Positions 1 to 6,949 of a stretch of 64,000 nt of DNA are shown here, one piece after another. Within the stretch, counting starts at the first letter, position 1; every line of letters begins with the position of its first letter. The DNA is from Ga0077560 sp046330435. Lineage in GTDB: Bacteria > Actinomycetota > Thermoleophilia > Miltoncostaeales > Miltoncostaeaceae. Below the pieces are notes generated by a model. The model saw nothing but the letters and a program-made list of their open reading frames with translations. It searched no databases and was not told where the DNA came from. The DNA is taken from NCBI GenBank assembly GCA_046330435.1, contig JAXLST010000013.1, forward strand, positions 101,850 through 165,849, given 5' to 3'. Position numbers and translations under genes: made by a program.

Positions 1-164
1 GCCAGGTAGCCGGTCACGAGCCACACCGCCCGGCTCACCGGGACCCCGAGGTCGGCCTCCACGTCCAGGAGGGCCAGGGTCACCATCGAGGAGTTGAGGG
101 GCACGAGCGCGCAGGCCGCGGCCAGCGCCGCGACCGCCGCCCCCGACATCCCCGCGCGCGTCAC
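1..164 (-). CDS. MFS transporter, DHA2 (EmrB/QacA-like), N-terminal fragment
   Basis: The gene runs off the left edge, so only about 54 N-terminal residues are visible. They read as the first membrane helix of a 14-helix DHA2 multidrug exporter: LVPLNSSMVTLALLDVEADL followed by SRAVWLVTGYL, which matches the conserved NSSMV and WLVTGYL signatures of EmrB/QacA proteins. A GTG at 164 overlaps the stop of the upstream dehydrogenase as GTGA; an ATG at 149 in the same frame is an alternative start. The family exports drugs or metabolites using the proton gradient; the substrate cannot be told from this fragment. The dehydrogenase coupling is a context clue only. Confidence 0.75.
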   Translation of the reverse strand, partial: MTRAGMSGAAVAALAAACALVPLNSSMVTLALLDVEADLGVPVSRAVWLVTGYL

Positions 165-1249
165 CCCCCGAGCAGGAACGGCACGCCCGCGCGCTCCGCG
201 ATCCGCTCGACCTGCACCACCAGGTCGTCCGGGAGCGGGATGCCGTCGCGCAGGCGCTCCTCGCGGTTCGCCCGCTCCGGGTCGCCGGCCACCAGCACCG
301 GCTGGTCCGGGTTGGCCCGGGCGCTGCCGTGCAGGGTGTCGACCACCTGGTCCAGGTCGCCCTCGAAGGCCCCCTCGTCCCGGAACGCCCGCGGGTCGAT
401 CGCCATGAAGAAGTGCCCCAGGTCGTGGGGCTGGCCCTCGGTCTGCGTGCGGTTCCGGATGGGCGAGAACGACGCCCCCGACAGGGCCCCGGCGAGGATG
501 TGCACCATCACCGCCAGGCCGTAGCCCTTGTGGCTGCCGTGCTCCCGGGTCATGCCGAGCGGGGTGAGACCGCCCTGCGACTCCTCGTTGAGGTACTCCA
601 TCGCGACGGCCGGGTCGGTGACCGGGTTCCCGGCGCCGTCCACCACCCAGCCCTCCGGCAGCGGGTCGTGCCGCAGGTTGTGGACCTTCACGCGGTTCAT
701 CGCGACGGTCGTGGTGGCCATGTCCAGCTCGAACGGCGGGTTCTCCCCGGCCGGGGCGGCGAAGGCGAGCGGGTTCGTGCCCATCACCGCCTCGGCGCCG
801 AACGTGGGGACCATCAGCACCCCGCGGGTCGCGGAGGTGACCATGCCGATGCAGCCCCGCCTGGCCGCGATGGCCGAGTACGCGCCCGCCGCGCCGAAGT
901 GGCTGGAGTTGCGCACCGTGACCACGGCGACGCCGGACTCCAGGCACTTGTCCACGGCCAGGTTCATGGCGCGCACCGACACCGGGTGGCCCAGGCCGCC
1001 GCCGGCGTCGAACAGCGCGGTGGAGGCCGTCTCCCGCACCAGGCGGACCTCCCCGCCCACGCGGATGTGGCCCTTGGCGATCTGCTTCTCGTAGCTGGCG
1101 AGCATCGAGATGCCGTGGGAGTCGACCCCGCGCAGGTCGGTCTCGGTCATGATCTCCGAGGAGGTCTCCGCGTGGTCGTCGGGGAAGCCCCAGGCGCCCA
1201 GCACCGACCGGATCTGCGCCCGGATGACCTCGGCGGGGAAGCGCTTCAC
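161..1249 (-). CDS. Ldh2-family malate/L-lactate/ureidoglycolate-type dehydrogenase
   Basis: A 362-residue NAD(P)-dependent oxidoreductase of the malate/L-lactate dehydrogenase (Ldh2) family, which uses a fold unlike classical Rossmann dehydrogenases and oxidises 2-hydroxy acids. Supporting segments are DLRGVDSHGISML near residue 40 (catalytic His), VRNSSHFGAAGAYS, the NPLAFAAPAG loop near the middle, and GSHKGYGLAVMVHILAGAL near residue 225. The GTG start at 1249 is chosen because GGAGG lies 9 nt before it; the longer upstream frame has no ribosome site. Its stop overlaps the MFS gene start by 4 nt, so the two are probably co-transcribed. The true substrate (malate, lactate, ureidoglycolate, sulfolactate) is not resolved. 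Confidence 0.88.
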   Translation of the reverse strand: MKRFPAEVIRAQIRSVLGAWGFPDDHAETSSEIMTETDLRGVDSHGISMLASYEKQIAKGHIRVGGEVRLVRETASTALFDAGGGLGHPVSVRAMNLAVDKCLESGVAVVTVRNSSHFGAAGAYSAIAARRGCIGMVTSATRGVLMVPTFGAEAVMGTNPLAFAAPAGENPPFELDMATTTVAMNRVKVHNLRHDPLPEGWVVDGAGNPVTDPAVAMEYLNEESQGGLTPLGMTREHGSHKGYGLAVMVHILAGALSGASFSPIRNRTQTEGQPHDLGHFFMAIDPRAFRDEGAFEGDLDQVVDTLHGSARANPDQPVLVAGDPERANREERLRDGIPLPDDLVVQVERIAERAGVPFLLGG

Positions 1250-1311
1250 TGTGTCCGTCCTCCAGGTCGGGAAGGACCGGGTTCTATCGCACGGGCCCGG
1301 CACGGGCGTCC

Positions 1312-1324
1312 CGTACACCGTACG
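1312..1324. promoter_or_regulatory. 13-bp palindrome in divergent promoter region
   Basis: CGTAC-ACC-GTACG is a perfect inverted repeat in the 143-bp gap between the divergent dehydrogenase and methyltransferase genes. Size and position fit an operator for a dimeric regulator, but no regulator gene is nearby and chance cannot be excluded. Confidence 0.2.
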
Positions 1325-1392
1325 CAGGGCGTGATTCCTGTGCGATCCTCCCGGTGCCGCACGGCCGCGGCGCACGACCCACCGGGGGGACC

Positions 1393-2217
1393 ATGAGCGA
1401 GCTGCACGTCTACGACGCCAGCCAGGGCGTCGCCGAGGGCTTCACCAGCACCGCCCACGACTACGACGCCACCGTGCGCCACAACGTCCAGGGCGCCTGG
1501 CGCCTGGTGATGTCGCTGCCGCCGGGCGACCACCGCCGCATCCTCGACGTGGGCTGCGGCACCGGCTGGGCGTCCCTGGCGATGCTCGAGCGGTTCCCCG
1601 GCATCACGCACGTCACCGGAGTCGACCCCGCGGAGGGGATGCTCGAGGTGTTCCGCGGCAAGACCGCGGGGCTGGGCGGCGTCGAGGTGGACCTGCGGGC
1701 CGCCGGCGTGATGGACATGGGCGTCGCCGAGGGCGCGTACGACGCGGTGGTGTCGTCGATGGCGTTCCACTGGTTCCCCGACAAGCAGGGGGCGGTGCAC
1801 GCGATGGCCGCGCCGCTGGCCCCCGGCGGGGTGCTCGGCATCCTCGCCTCCGGCGCCGGCGGGGAGGGGGAGTTCCGCGACGTGGTGCGCTCGCTCGATC
1901 CGCCCGCGCCGCGGGAGTGGGACGCGGCGTTCGACTTCGCCCAGCGCGACGTGGACCACATGGAGTCGTACCTGGTTCAGGCGGGGCTGGAGCCGCTGGA
2001 CATCTGGATCGAGAAGCGCCTGCGTCACAGCACCCCCGAGGCGTACATGGAGCGCATGCGCGTGGTCGCGAGCCACGTCACCCCGGCGGACATCCCGGCC
2101 GAGGAGCTCGAGGACCTGGGGCGGCGCCTCAACGAGGCGATGCACGCCGCGTCGGGGCCCCGGGGCTTCGCGTACACCTTCTGCAAGCTCTACGCGGTGG
2201 CCCGCAAGCCCTCCTGA
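1393..2217 (+). CDS. SAM-dependent class I methyltransferase
   Basis: A 274-residue cytosolic methyltransferase. The SAM site motif I is ILDVGCGTGWASLAML near residue 55, followed by the acidic VTGVDPAEGML (motif II) and a post-motif segment DAVVSSMAFHWFPDK. The AFHWF element is common in UbiE/trans-aconitate-type enzymes (Methyltransf_11/25). The ATG at 1393 is preceded by GGGGGGACC and the alternative start 13 codons upstream has no ribosome site. The acceptor is unknown. It faces away from the Ldh2 gene and ends 40 bp before ilvD, which has its own promoter element, so no operon is implied. Confidence 0.8.
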   Translation: MSELHVYDASQGVAEGFTSTAHDYDATVRHNVQGAWRLVMSLPPGDHRRILDVGCGTGWASLAMLERFPGITHVTGVDPAEGMLEVFRGKTAGLGGVEVDLRAAGVMDMGVAEGAYDAVVSSMAFHWFPDKQGAVHAMAAPLAPGGVLGILASGAGGEGEFRDVVRSLDPPAPREWDAAFDFAQRDVDHMESYLVQAGLEPLDIWIEKRLRHSTPEAYMERMRVVASHVTPADIPAEELEDLGRRLNEAMHAASGPRGFAYTFCKLYAVARKPS

Positions 2218-2245
2218 CCGGGCCCCGCGGGCGGGCCGAACCGGC

Positions 2246-2251
2246 TACCCT
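2246..2251 (+). promoter_or_regulatory. -10 element of ilvD (leaderless)
   Basis: TACCCT fits the TANNNT -10 consensus and ends 6 nt before the ATG at 2258. Transcription should begin at or next to the start codon. There is no Shine-Dalgarno sequence. Confidence 0.5.
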
Positions 2252-2257
2252 GCGGGC

Positions 2258-4147
2258 ATGCCTGCTCTCAGATCCCGCACCGTCACGCACGGCCGCAACA
2301 TGGCCGGGGCCCGGGCCCTGCTGCGCGCCGCCGGCGTCGCCCGTGAGGACTTCGGGAAGCCGATCATCGCGGTCGCGAACTCCTACACGCAGTTCGTCCC
2401 GGGCCACACGCACCTCAAGCCCGTCGGCGAGATCGTCGCCGAGGCGATCATCGCCGCGGGCGGCGTACCGCGCGAGTTCAACACGATCGCCGTCGACGAC
2501 GGCATCGCGATGGGCCACGGCGGGATGCTCTACTCGCTGCCCTCGCGCGACATCATCGCCGACAGCGTCGAGTACATGGTGCAGGCGCACTGCGCGGACG
2601 CGCTGGTGTGCATCTCCAACTGCGACAAGATCACCCCGGGCATGCTGAACGCCGCGCTGCGGCTCAACATCCCCGCCGTGTTCGTGTCCGGCGGCCCCAT
2701 GGAGGGCGGCACCGCGGTGCTGGTGGACGGCACCGTCCGCAAGCGCGTGAACCTCATCACCGCCATCGCCGACGCCGTGGCCGACGAGGTGTCCGACCAG
2801 GACATCGCCATCCTCGAGGAGTCCGCCTGCCCGACGTGCGGCTCATGCTCCGGGATGTTCACGGCGAACTCCATGAACTGCCTCACCGAGGCCCTGGGCC
2901 TGGCGCTGCCGGGCAACGGCTCGGTGCTCGCCACCCACACGGCCCGCAAGCGGCTGTACGAGGACGCCGGCCGCACCGCGGTCGAGCTGTGCCGCCGCTG
3001 GTACGAGGAGGACGACGCCACGGTCCTGCCGCGGTCCGTCGCCTCCCGTGCGGCGTTCGAGAACGCCATGGCGCTGGACGTGGCGATGGGCGGCTCCACC
3101 AACACCGTGCTGCACGTCCTGGCCGCCGCCCGCGAGGCGGAGCTGGACTTCACGATGCGCGACATCGACGAGGTGTCCCGCCGGGTGCCGTGCCTCACCA
3201 AGGTGGCCCCCAACGGCACGTACCTCATGGAGGACGTCCACCGGGCCGGCGGCATCCCCGCGATCCTCGGGGAGCTGTGGCGCGCCGGGCTGCTGCGGGA
3301 GGACGTCACCACCGTCCACTCGCGCACCATGGAGGAGTGGCTGGGCGCCTGGGACATCCGCGCCGCGAACCCGTCGCCCGAGGCCCTCGACCTGTTCCAC
3401 GCCGCCCCGGGCTGCGTGCGGTCGGCGACGGCGTTCTCCCAGTCGGAGCGCTGGGAGTCGCTGGACACCGACGCCGCCGGGGGCTGCATCCGCGACATCG
3501 CCCACGCCCACTCCGTGGACGGGGGCCTGGCGATCCTCTACGGCAACCTCGCCGAGCGGGGCTGCGTGGTGAAGACCGCCGGCGTCGACGAGTCGATCCT
3601 GCGGTTCCGCGGGCCCGCCGTGGTGGTGGAGTCCCAGGAGGACGCCGTCTCGATCATCCTGAACGGCGCCGTCAAGGAGGGCGACGTGGTCGTCATCCGG
3701 TACGAGGGCCCGCGCGGCGGACCGGGCATGCAGGAGATGCTCTACCCCACCTCCTACCTCAAGGGGAAGGGCCTGGGGAAGGCCTGCGCGCTCATCACCG
3801 ACGGCCGGTTCTCCGGCGGCACCTCCGGGCTGTCCATCGGGCACGTCTCGCCCGAGGCCGCGTCCGGCGGCGCCATCGCGCTGGTGGAGACCGGGGACAT
3901 GATCGACATCGACATCCCGGGCCGCACCATCACCCTCGACGTCCCCCAGGACGAGCTGGACGCGCGCCGCGAGCAGCTGGAGGGCACGGGCGGCTACCGC
4001 CCGGCGCAGCGCAACCGGCCGGTGTCGGCGGCGCTGCGGGCGTACGCCGCGATGGCCACCTCCGCCGACACGGGCGCGGTGCGCGACGTGGACGCGGTGG
4101 AGCGCGCCATGCGGGAGGCCACCTCGGCGGAGACCGCCACGGCCTGA
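2258..4147 (+). CDS. ilvD: Dihydroxy-acid dehydratase
   Basis: IlvD removes water from 2,3-dihydroxy-isovalerate and 2,3-dihydroxy-3-methylvalerate, the third common step of valine, leucine and isoleucine synthesis. The 629 residues match the family length (about 560 to 620) and the IlvD/Edd signatures are intact: DDGIAMGHGGMLYSLPSRD near residue 85, NCDKITPGML near 122 and ACPTCGSCSGMFTANSMNC near 190. The cysteines ligate the iron-sulfur cluster. The C-terminal GRFSGGTSGLSIGHVSPEA barrel segment is also present. It stands alone with a leaderless promoter; no other ilv gene is in the window. The last 25 or so residues are poorly conserved and acidic. Confidence 0.97.
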   Translation: MPALRSRTVTHGRNMAGARALLRAAGVAREDFGKPIIAVANSYTQFVPGHTHLKPVGEIVAEAIIAAGGVPREFNTIAVDDGIAMGHGGMLYSLPSRDIIADSVEYMVQAHCADALVCISNCDKITPGMLNAALRLNIPAVFVSGGPMEGGTAVLVDGTVRKRVNLITAIADAVADEVSDQDIAILEESACPTCGSCSGMFTANSMNCLTEALGLALPGNGSVLATHTARKRLYEDAGRTAVELCRRWYEEDDATVLPRSVASRAAFENAMALDVAMGGSTNTVLHVLAAAREAELDFTMRDIDEVSRRVPCLTKVAPNGTYLMEDVHRAGGIPAILGELWRAGLLREDVTTVHSRTMEEWLGAWDIRAANPSPEALDLFHAAPGCVRSATAFSQSERWESLDTDAAGGCIRDIAHAHSVDGGLAILYGNLAERGCVVKTAGVDESILRFRGPAVVVESQEDAVSIILNGAVKEGDVVVIRYEGPRGGPGMQEMLYPTSYLKGKGLGKACALITDGRFSGGTSGLSIGHVSPEAASGGAIALVETGDMIDIDIPGRTITLDVPQDELDARREQLEGTGGYRPAQRNRPVSAALRAYAAMATSADTGAVRDVDAVERAMREATSAETATA

Positions 4148-4153
4148 TCACCA

Positions 4154-4200
4154 CCGGCGGCGGGCGGGCGCGGGGCACGTGGCGCCCGCACCGCCGCCGG
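4154..4200. terminator. Bidirectional GC hairpin between ilvD and the heme membrane gene
   Basis: Arms at 4154-4171 and 4182-4200 pair over 18 bp with a single bulged base, and the loop is 10 nt. It sits between two convergent genes. There is no U tract, as is usual for terminators in very GC-rich actinobacteria. Confidence 0.6.
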
Positions 4201-4205
4201 GAGCA

Positions 4206-4814
4206 TCACCCCGCGGAGGCCTCCCCGACGGCCTCCGCGGGGGCGCGGCGGCCGGGGGCCGGCGGGCGTGCACCCGCCGTCCGGGCGCCGGCCGGGCGCA
4301 TCGTGGCCCGCCAGCCGATGAGGCCGACGAGGAGGGCGAGCGTGAACGCGTACGCGCCCAGCGCGAGGGGGGTGCCGCTGTCGGACCCGGCGAGAAGCCC
4401 GTGCAGGGTGCCGCCGGCGATCGCCGCGTAGCTCGCCCAGTGCAGGCGCCGCCACACCCGGACGCCGATGCGCTTCCGCAGCCGGAACGACACGTGGAGG
4501 ATGAGCATGAGCTCCCCGGCGATCACGCCCACGCCGGTCCACACCGGCCGGTACGGGGCGATGCCGGGCACCACCAGGTCGAGCGGCGTGATCTCGATGG
4601 TGCGGTCCAGGTACAGCGAGATGCCGTGGGCGGCGAGCGCCACGAGCCCCATCAGGGAGATGAAGCGGTGGATCTCCATGACCTGCGGCGGCCTGAGTCG
4701 CCGGAAGGGCCGGCTGCGCAGGACGACCCCGGCGGCCATCGTGGCCGCCAGCAGCCCGTAGGCGGTGAAGCCGGTCGCCCGTGCGAGCAGCCAGAACGTG
4801 GGGTCGTGCTTCAT
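4206..4814 (-). CDS. Ferric-reductase-like heme membrane protein
   Basis: A 202-residue integral membrane protein with about five or six helices. Helix-borne histidines are spaced as in ferric reductase/YedZ-type b-heme proteins: IHRFISLMGLVALAAHG around residues 50-65 and RLHWASYAAIAGGTLHG around 135-150. It likely carries two hemes and moves electrons across the membrane. There is no FAD- or NADPH-binding domain, so it depends on a partner. It starts with ATG at 4814, overlapping the ApbE stop as ATGA, and is last in a four-gene operon. The C-terminal 30 residues are Ala, Pro and Arg rich and probably cytoplasmic. MsrQ or FMN-linked redox service are alternatives. Confidence 0.72.
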   Translation of the reverse strand: MKHDPTFWLLARATGFTAYGLLAATMAAGVVLRSRPFRRLRPPQVMEIHRFISLMGLVALAAHGISLYLDRTIEITPLDLVVPGIAPYRPVWTGVGVIAGELMLILHVSFRLRKRIGVRVWRRLHWASYAAIAGGTLHGLLAGSDSGTPLALGAYAFTLALLVGLIGWRATMRPAGARTAGARPPAPGRRAPAEAVGEASAG

Positions 4815-5683
4815 GCGAGACCTCCGGTGAGGCGGGTGGAACCGTCCATGCCGACGAGCACGCAGGGGATCCCGCGCTCCTCGGCCTCCTCCGCGGCCCG
4901 GGCGGACCCCGCGAGCATGAGCGCCTTCGCGGTGGCCTCCGCCTCGGGCCCGCCGTGCGCGACGACGGTCACGCGCAGCAGGTCGGTCTCCGACGGGGCG
5001 CCGGAGGACGGGTCGATGATGTGGTGGGCCTCGCGCCCGCCGCGCGTCCAGCGCCTGCGGTCGCGGCCCGAGGTGGCGATCGCGCCGCGGTCGAGCGCGA
5101 GGGTGACCGATCCGTCGCCCGTCGTGACGCCGACGGTCCACGGCCCGGTGGCGCGCGGCCCGCGGAGGGCCATGTCGCCGCCCACGCTCACCAGGCAGGG
5201 CCCGGCGGGCTCCATCAGGTCGGCGATCCGCTCCGCGGTCCACCCCTTTGCGATGCCGCCCAGGTCGAGGTGCACGCCCTGGTCGAGGGTGATGGTGCGG
5301 GCCTCTGCGTCCACGGCGACCCCGCCGCCGCACGGCCGGGCCTCGACGTCCCCGTCGCGGTCCTCCGGCATGCCGTCGAAGGACCGGTCGTAGCCGGCCG
5401 CGACGACGGCGTCGTGCACGGTGGGGTCGAACCGCCCGCCGGTGCGGTCGCGCTCGGCGAGCGCGATGCGGGTGAGCTCGAGCAGCTCGGGACCCACCCG
5501 CATGCTGCCGGCGGCGTTGAGCCGGGACAGCTCCGACGCGGGCCGGAACCGGGACAGCAGCGCCTCCAGGCGCTCGACCTCGGCCTCGGCCCGCAGGAGC
5601 ACGCCCATGGCGTCCTGCTCGGGCCCGGCGTCGAGCAGGAGCTCGACGCCGGTGCCCATGGCGCGGAACGAGCGGGCGACCAT
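4811..5683 (-). CDS. apbE: FAD:protein FMN transferase (ApbE family)
   Basis: ApbE covalently attaches FMN, taken from FAD, to a Ser or Thr of exported redox proteins. The 290 residues contain RAMGTGVELLL at the N-terminus, DLGGIAKGWTAERIADLM near 155, VSVGGDMALRG, ATSGRDRRRW near 215 and HHIIDPSSGAP, which are the FAD and Mg-binding signatures. No lipobox or signal peptide is visible, so it may act inside the cell or enter the membrane by another route. It overlaps both neighbours (TGATG upstream, ATGA downstream). The operon holds a heme membrane protein but no recognisable FMN_bind target, so its substrate is open. Confidence 0.9.
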   Translation of the reverse strand: MVARSFRAMGTGVELLLDAGPEQDAMGVLLRAEAEVERLEALLSRFRPASELSRLNAAGSMRVGPELLELTRIALAERDRTGGRFDPTVHDAVVAAGYDRSFDGMPEDRDGDVEARPCGGGVAVDAEARTITLDQGVHLDLGGIAKGWTAERIADLMEPAGPCLVSVGGDMALRGPRATGPWTVGVTTGDGSVTLALDRGAIATSGRDRRRWTRGGREAHHIIDPSSGAPSETDLLRVTVVAHGGPEAEATAKALMLAGSARAAEEAEERGIPCVLVGMDGSTRLTGGLA

Positions 5684-6189
5684 CAGGACGACCCCGAGCT
5701 CGCGGCCGGCGCGGACGGGCTGATGCTCACCGACGGCGCGGACGCCGACCCGCCGCCGCCACCGCCGCCACCACCGCCGCCGGAGTAGCCGCCACCGCCG
5801 CCACCGCCGCCGCCGGAGTAGCCGCCACCGCCGCCGCCGCCACCACCGCCGCCGCCGTAGACGTAGACGACCCTGCGGTGCCTGTAGGACTCGGCGAGCT
5901 TGCGCTTGTAGACGGCCAGCGCGACCTTGCGCTTCTTCCAGTCAGCGGCGATCTGCCGCTTCCGGATGCGCTCCATCTTCTTGTAGTGGCCCCAGCGCCG
6001 GTCGACGATGCGCTTGATGCGGGCGGCCTGGCGCTGCTGCTTGGCCTCGAGCTTCTCGATGTGCGCGATGCGGGGGTCCTTCGGCGGCCCCTCGGCGGTC
6101 CAGGGGTGGGCGGCGATGACCGCCCACGCCAGGAAGAACACCAGGACCGTCGCCGCAGCGGCGTATGCACGTGCGATCCCGGAGGGCAT
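5683..6189 (-). CDS. Membrane-anchored glycine-rich protein
   Basis: A 168-residue protein that I cannot place in a family. It has an N-terminal hydrophobic helix (about residues 8-27, TVLVFFLAWAVIA), then a strongly basic, probably coiled segment rich in Lys, Arg and Gln (about 40-108), a short VVYVY stretch, and a glycine-only region of three blocks separated by YS (about 112-145). It ends in a Ser, Pro and Ala tail. Topology is probably an anchored extracytoplasmic protein. Its start overlaps the preceding gene and its stop overlaps apbE by one base. Its layout resembles the next gene upstream, suggesting a duplicated pair. Confidence 0.6.
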   Translation of the reverse strand: MPSGIARAYAAAATVLVFFLAWAVIAAHPWTAEGPPKDPRIAHIEKLEAKQQRQAARIKRIVDRRWGHYKKMERIRKRQIAADWKKRKVALAVYKRKLAESYRHRRVVYVYGGGGGGGGGGGGYSGGGGGGGGGYSGGGGGGGGGGGSASAPSVSISPSAPAASSGSS

Positions 6190-6755
6190 CAGTCGTCACC
6201 GCCCCCGCGATTGCCACCGGTCGAGCCACCGTTCTCCGGCTCGTGACGCTCGGTCTGGTGGGACTCCGAGGGCGCCGGGGCGGATGCCGCCGGCTGCGGC
6301 GCGGGCGTCGATGCCGCGGGCGCCGGGGTGGAGGGACGCGTCCTGCGGGCGGGCAGCTCGGGCAGGTTGTCGCCACCGCCGCCGCCGGAGCGCCGGGCGT
6401 CCGAGTTCCCGGAGCCGTTGCTGCTCGGCGGGGTCGCCGCCGACGCGGAGGCCGTCCCGCCGCCGCCACCGCCACCGCCGCGGACCACCACGAGCGGCGG
6501 CGCCACGGGCTCGGGCAGCGGGTCGAACTTGGGCCGCTTGGGGAGCTTGGGCGGCCGGGCCTTCGCCGCCTCCTTGAGCTTCTTCTGGTTCGCCCGGAGC
6601 GCCTCCGCACGCTGGCGGATCTCCTTCTTGCTCACGGGCTTGGCCTTCTGGGCGTCCGCGCCGAGGTGGACGGTCGAGCCGAGCGCGATGGTCCCGGCGA
6701 GCGCGGCGGTGCCGAGCACCGCCGCGAGACCGATCCGATGTGCCGTGCTGGGCAT
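6189..6755 (-). CDS. Exported glycine-rich protein, first gene of the apbE operon
   Basis: A 188-residue protein of unknown family. It has a signal peptide or anchor (residues 6-30, AAVLGTAALAGTIALGS), then a Lys, Arg and Gln-rich helical segment, a Pro-rich stretch with LPKRPKF, a hydrophobic PPLVVVR followed by a run of eight glycines, and a low-complexity Ser, Thr, Pro, Ala and Gly tail ending in Asp. The ATG at 6755 is supported by AAGGAG 5 nt upstream. The order anchor, basic helix, VVV, poly-Gly is the same as in the neighbouring 168-residue protein. Possible roles are a wall-spanning spacer or scaffold for the redox enzymes behind it; this is inference. Confidence 0.6.
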   Translation of the reverse strand: MPSTAHRIGLAAVLGTAALAGTIALGSTVHLGADAQKAKPVSKKEIRQRAEALRANQKKLKEAAKARPPKLPKRPKFDPLPEPVAPPLVVVRGGGGGGGGTASASAATPPSSNGSGNSDARRSGGGGGDNLPELPARRTRPSTPAPAASTPAPQPAASAPAPSESHQTERHEPENGGSTGGNRGGGDD

Positions 6756-6869
6756 CCGGTCTCCTTCAAGTATTGGTCGGGCACACAGGGCGGTGGGCGC
6801 GCCGTGCACCCGGGACCACGCACGACCCGGCCCGGTTCTTACGCGGATCCGTCCCTGGACCTTCGGGCG

Positions 6870-6899
6870 GTGACCGCTCCGCCGGCGGCGACGTACTGT
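6870..6899 (+). promoter_or_regulatory. Possible promoter of the beta-propeller gene
   Basis: GTGACC at 6870-6875 and TACTGT at 6894-6899 are spaced by 18 bp and lie about 50 nt before the GTG start at 6950, which has its own ribosome site. Matches to consensus are partial. Confidence 0.3.
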
Positions 6900-6949
6900 T
6901 GATGCCGTCCCGCCACGGGGACCGGCGAGGACCGGACGAGGAGGCCGCT

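Noticed and set aside
5748..5860. Repetitive CCGCCGCCA-type stretch that might look like a repeat array
   Set aside because: These are glycine codons of the glycine-rich protein, with no spacer structure of a CRISPR array.
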